A stretch of 64,000 nucleotides of DNA from assembly GCA_921293015.1 (NCBI GenBank), contig OV121081.1:24121158-24185157 (forward strand). Reading direction: 5' to 3'. Each line of letters starts with the position of its first letter. Within the stretch, counting starts at the first letter, position 1. The DNA is from Phorcus lineatus (taxonomy: Eukaryota > Mollusca > Gastropoda > Trochida > Trochidae). Positions 59,901 through 64,000 of the stretch are shown in pieces. Both the position numbers and the translations under genes were made by a program. The notes beneath the pieces were generated by a model. It saw only the letters and a program-made list of their open reading frames with translations, searched no databases and had not been told where the DNA came from.

Positions 59901-59949
59901 TATAGTTTATCATCTTTGAGCAGTCATATTCAATTATCTTATCATATAT

Positions 59950-61096
59950 TTAACAGCTTGTATTGAAGAATAAATGAATAATGGCAATCTACCTAATTCT
60001 CCATAGACCATCGTGTTACATGTGCTTGGTTTAACGGTATCGTTCCAAAACGCAGAACGGTTAAAACAACAACATTTACACTAGTTGGCTGCACACACCT
60101 GGCCCCTCATACTATAATAGAATGGCCCATATGGTATCAAATACAGTTTTTGTTGCGTTTAATATTTATTTTGCATAATGTTTATTACTTTGATTTGAAC
60201 TTGATTTACTACATTTATAAACATGGCACAAGAGCTTGTTCGCTATTTAGACTTGTTCATTGATAACAGTTTACACATGTTCATGTACATTGTTGAAGTT
60301 TTCATTTGAGTCTGTGCATTCAAAAATTATAAAGGCTGAAATGCCTTTGTCCAAATCTATTTTGTTACAACACGTTAATACTCAGAATTAACCAACAGGC
60401 ATACACCATGTGAAGGAAGTCTTAAATACCGCCTCTGAAGGAAAACCTTTGAAAATAATAAAGAAACGTCTCGCACCAACTAACTCTGCAATCTGATTCC
60501 TAAATTAACACCAAGAAATGGTGTGCATGCATTAACATGAACCTTTTCAATGCTCATAGAATGTTTCAACCCCAATATTTCTTCATACCAAATATTTGTA
60601 AACTTAAAAAAGATATTTTCATCTTACTTAAAATTCACATATTTTTGTAAATACCTATCAATACTTTTCTCTATATTTTAAAGTTTTTAACCATTCTTTT
60701 TTTTTCTCCATTGACACACACCTTATTTTTGTCAGATATTTTATCTGATTCATCTCTGTTTCTGAAGACAGCTAATGGTTCAAAAGAATGATACAATATC
60801 ATCGGCAAAATGTAACAGGCAATTGGGCTGTATCAGGATGTAATTGGATTCTATTAGTACAAGTGCAACAACTTTGTTGTGTTAATTCATTTACCATTAG
60901 TCATCGTTTATCATGCTCTTATTCCAGAAGACTCACAATTCAAAAGCCGCCATATCCTCGGCAACCATGCAGAACCTGATGATTGGGTGCTCCTCACTTC
61001 ATCACCAATGGGACCACTCAAGCGTTCGAACACTGTTGTTTGTAACTGCCTAACTGGCTTGTATGTATTGATTGCCCAAAAGTGTGGTTGTATTAA
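59950..61096. other. No gene seen
   Basis: AT-rich. Short open frames only. Confidence 0.6.
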
Positions 61097-61100
61097 TTAA

Positions 61101-61521
61101 AGAGCCACTCCGTGATTTTCATAACATATTATTTACCTTTGATACGAACTTAAATGTCATATGTGGCGATATAAAATCAAAACATCTTAACTTTTTATGT
61201 CCAAAAGACATATACATGTATATGACAAAAATCCCATCAAAATCTTAAAACAGCCTTACAAATGCACAGAGGTGTAGATATCACGTCCAATATACAAAGA
61301 TACTAGTTATATAACAAACACTATCAACTCCAATATAACGTTTGACTATTTGACGCGCGCCATTGTCTGGTTTTCGATCATAATCTACCTTCATATCGTC
61401 ACTGTAAAACAACAATAAACTTTAGAATGTGTCTTTTTGGTAACAGTCGATACTTCGCGATTAAATGACACCATTGATTAAGTTTGGCATATATGACTCA
61501 AACAACTCACGGAGTGGCTCT
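61101..61521. mobile_element. TTAA-type MITE, copy 2 (M1)
   Basis: Ends 'agagccactccgtga' and 'tcacggagtggctct', flanked by exact TTAA on both sides (61097-61100, 61522-61525). That target site is used by piggyBac-type transposases. About 50 bp shorter than copy 1. Confidence 0.9.
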
Positions 61522-61960
61522 TTAACGTCTGATTACCAATCTGTAAATACATACAGAATTGGCATTGTAGGACCATCGTTTGTAGATGACTACAAAAGTT
61601 TTAAATCTGCTTTAAATGTCGAAAAATATGTTTTCTTTAATTATTTTCGGTGAAGGACTTGTTGGGGTTGTTTTGTAAATTCAGTTGTGGTTCTCATGAA
61701 TTGAGAGTAGTTACTCGTGTATACATTACGATATATAATCCTAATGCATTGTTAAGTACAAAATGCGTTCTCGGCTCTGCATGATTGATATGCACACAGT
61801 GTGCAGACTTTTCTGTTTTATAGCAATTTGATCTACGTAGACCAAAATGTAAATAAAAGGCCCTTTTGTCAATCTCCCTATGGCTCCTATTTTCGTACTC
61901 CCAGTAAATCAGGTCAAGGCGTCCTTTCAAATTTAAGTTTCAAGTTTCTTAGCATTCGCT

Positions 61961-62047
61961 GCATCCTGTCTCAGAGTAAGACGTATAGCTGACGCTCCAC
62001 TCTTTTGCATCCTGTCCCAGGGTAAGACGTATAGCTGACGCTCCACT
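61961..62047. repeat. Two-copy 46-bp tandem repeat
   Basis: 'gtaagacgtatagctgacgc' in both units. Two differences noted (ctcagag/cccaggg). Confidence 0.9.
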
Positions 62048-63088
62048 TCGTGATACCAAACACCAATTTCAATATCCTTTTATAAAAGCAGTTTCATTAG
62101 GTGCTTGTTTCATTAAAAAAATGTAAAGAGCGGATGATTTGAGTAAATATTTCCTGATGAAAATTTCTATCGGAACCTTAACAAGCCTCTCCGTCAGTTG
62201 TTGGAGTCATACATGCCAAACTTAATGAATGGTGTCATTTTTAGAGGATTGAGTGTTGCCGAAAAGTATCATTTCAATGCAAATTCGTTAGTAGTAGTGG
62301 CAATATAATTTTATAACTTCGCCGACATAGCAGCAAAAGAGGGGCATAAAACTACAAACGATAGTTACACGACCACTGCCACATACTAACAAAGGGGTAA
62401 AAAGCCTCGCCGAACTACATACCAGGGCCACATGGCACAAACAAATTAATACCTTAACAGCACCACAGCCAAATGCACTGGTCAAAGCAATCCTACCAAA
62501 ACCTCTCACAAAATGCAATATACATACAGCGTAACCCATAACATAGGCAGGAACATCGCCAAACTACAAACAGGGTATATTTAAAAAAAACTCAAACAAA
62601 ACTCAGCAACAAATAAGTCACACACAAAAACACATGTCCACACTGCATATACAAAGAAACAATAACACACTTAACAAGAAAAGCCTTTAAAAAGGCTAAG
62701 TTGGAGGCACCCTTGTTAGGCTAGGGAATACTGCGAAATCATAGGGTACAAATAGGATAGGATTTTCATTACAGCAAATAAGTAGATTAAGGCCATTAAT
62801 AGAACAAAAGATCTTCATTTTATCTTTTATTTAGAAAAAGTTATACAATTATTGGTTGGAGGCCCCACTGTTCCCTTTAAATTTTGAGATTTGCAGAGAC
62901 AATCGTTTTCCGTATTAAAGGTTTCCAATTATTTCGGAATACCAGCATGGTCACGTGGTTCTAAATTTGATACAGATGTGTTCATTGGTTTACGATATTG
63001 CCGAAATACAAAGAGGCTAAATATGATTGGTTGAAAGTTCCTTTGAAAATTCCAACTGTAATATAGAGAGAATTTCAGCTGTTAAGAT

Positions 63089-63117
63089 GGTTGGAGGCCG
63101 TTGGGGGCCTCCAACCA
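63089..63117. repeat. Short hairpin
   Basis: 'ggttggaggcc' and 'ggcctccaacc' around a 7-nt loop. 'ggttggaggcccc' also occurs at about 62854, so this may be the end of an unrecognised element. Confidence 0.7.
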
Positions 63118-64000
63118 ATAACACAATGCACGCACTATGTACAACATTAACCGCATACACCTAAACACTACACTACAACACAACCTTAATCCCACCAATA
63201 TACAAGAGATCCCTTATGTATAATATTTATTATTCATATTCAATATTTCAAAATTATAATTCTTAAATTGCCAGGGTCTAGAAATTATTTAAAAGAAAGA
63301 TGGTTTTTATTTTAAAAATATATAAATCTTATGTTTTACGGTAGTAGTAAATTTTTGTAGCTTACATAAGAGTATTATGAAATAGGATCGTGAGTGAAGT
63401 TATGATGTAATGCAATTATTCCTTGTCATCATGACATGGCAAAGGGAACGCTCCGGATTCTTGGAAAAACCCGCCTTCTACGATCTCAGCGATACTTGGA
63501 AACATCCGGCTCCGCGAAATCCGGGATCAACATCTCCATTCCTGTGTCAGAATTAACAAACCAGTTTCGCATTCGGTATCTTTTGATTGGGGATCCTGTA
63601 TTACATTTAGAATCGTTATATCCATAACCATGTTCGTATGCCCTGGATAGCTTATGCAGTCATACATGTTTAATGCTGCAGGTTTTAGTTCCCTAAGATG
63701 GGGCATAGTGGGGCATATTCGCAAACTGAAAACAGACAAACCGGTTCTCGAATCTGTTACCGATCAATCTGCGTTAGGTCATAATGACCCAGAGCTTCCA
63801 GGATGTTATAAATATAACGTACAGTACTTTCACTGTTGATACACAGCGCAGACAGTTTAACTCCTAACAGCTAGGTAGGTAGACATGTAAATCATTTGTT
63901 GAAATTACACTGAGTAGATTCAGAAATTAATAGGGAAGAGTTTACAATTATTAATTGTTTATAATTGCCTTATTGAAAGCCCGCAAAATAAGGTTTATGA

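Larger units (their letters stand above)
61526..64000. other. No gene seen
   Basis: Holds the two short repeats listed above. Open frames at 62288-62539 (minus) and 63436-63839 (plus) show no recognisable domain. Confidence 0.6.

Noticed and set aside
1-64000. CRISPR arrays, operons, ribosome-binding sites or a prophage
   Set aside because: The window is eukaryotic nuclear DNA with spliced genes. The regular arrays are minisatellites without unique spacers.

Overview
Eukaryotic nuclear DNA, AT-rich, dominated by introns and repeats. GT-AG introns, tRNA-derived SINEs with 10-12 bp target-site duplications, minisatellites, hairpin MITEs and decayed LINEs point to an invertebrate. The SINE types resemble those I associate with molluscs, so a marine mollusc is my best guess, but only an inference.

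I can support two protein genes, both on the minus strand and both reconstructed by hand exon by exon. (1) 29.7-40.3 kb: an organic anion transporter of the SLCO/OATP family, closest by eye to SLCO4A1, with 11 coding exons, 705 residues and every exon phase closing. (2) 49.6-56.0 kb: the mitochondrial ATP synthase inhibitor IF1 (ATP5IF1). Its coiled-coil segment is encoded by two tandem paralogous exons of identical length (81 nt) and phase. Using either one gives a normal-length 107-residue IF1. The two exons differ in the histidines that act as the pH switch in mammalian IF1. An extra phase-compatible terminal exon could encode a membrane-anchored tail.

The first 29 kb hold no gene I can recognise. 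They contain a 1.6 kb palindromic element (0.39-1.99 kb), a 248-bp tandem duplication (3.7-4.2 kb), a 972-bp element with 68-bp inverted repeats (6.9-7.9 kb), a family of old, diverged repeat blocks (8.2-20.2 kb) and several SINEs. From 40.6 to 41.9 kb, just upstream of the transporter start, lies a 62-bp minisatellite with a four-unit higher-order structure. From 43.5 to 47 kb are SINEs, a near-perfect hairpin MITE and a solo LTR. From 56.4 to 61.5 kb are two copies of a TTAA-flanked MITE and two decayed non-LTR retrotransposon fragments, one of them split by a SINE.

One pattern links the two genes: in each, an intronic minisatellite begins exactly on the 5' splice site of a coding exon, so the array repeats the splice donor many times. 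The two genes share no obvious pathway and appear to be chance neighbours.
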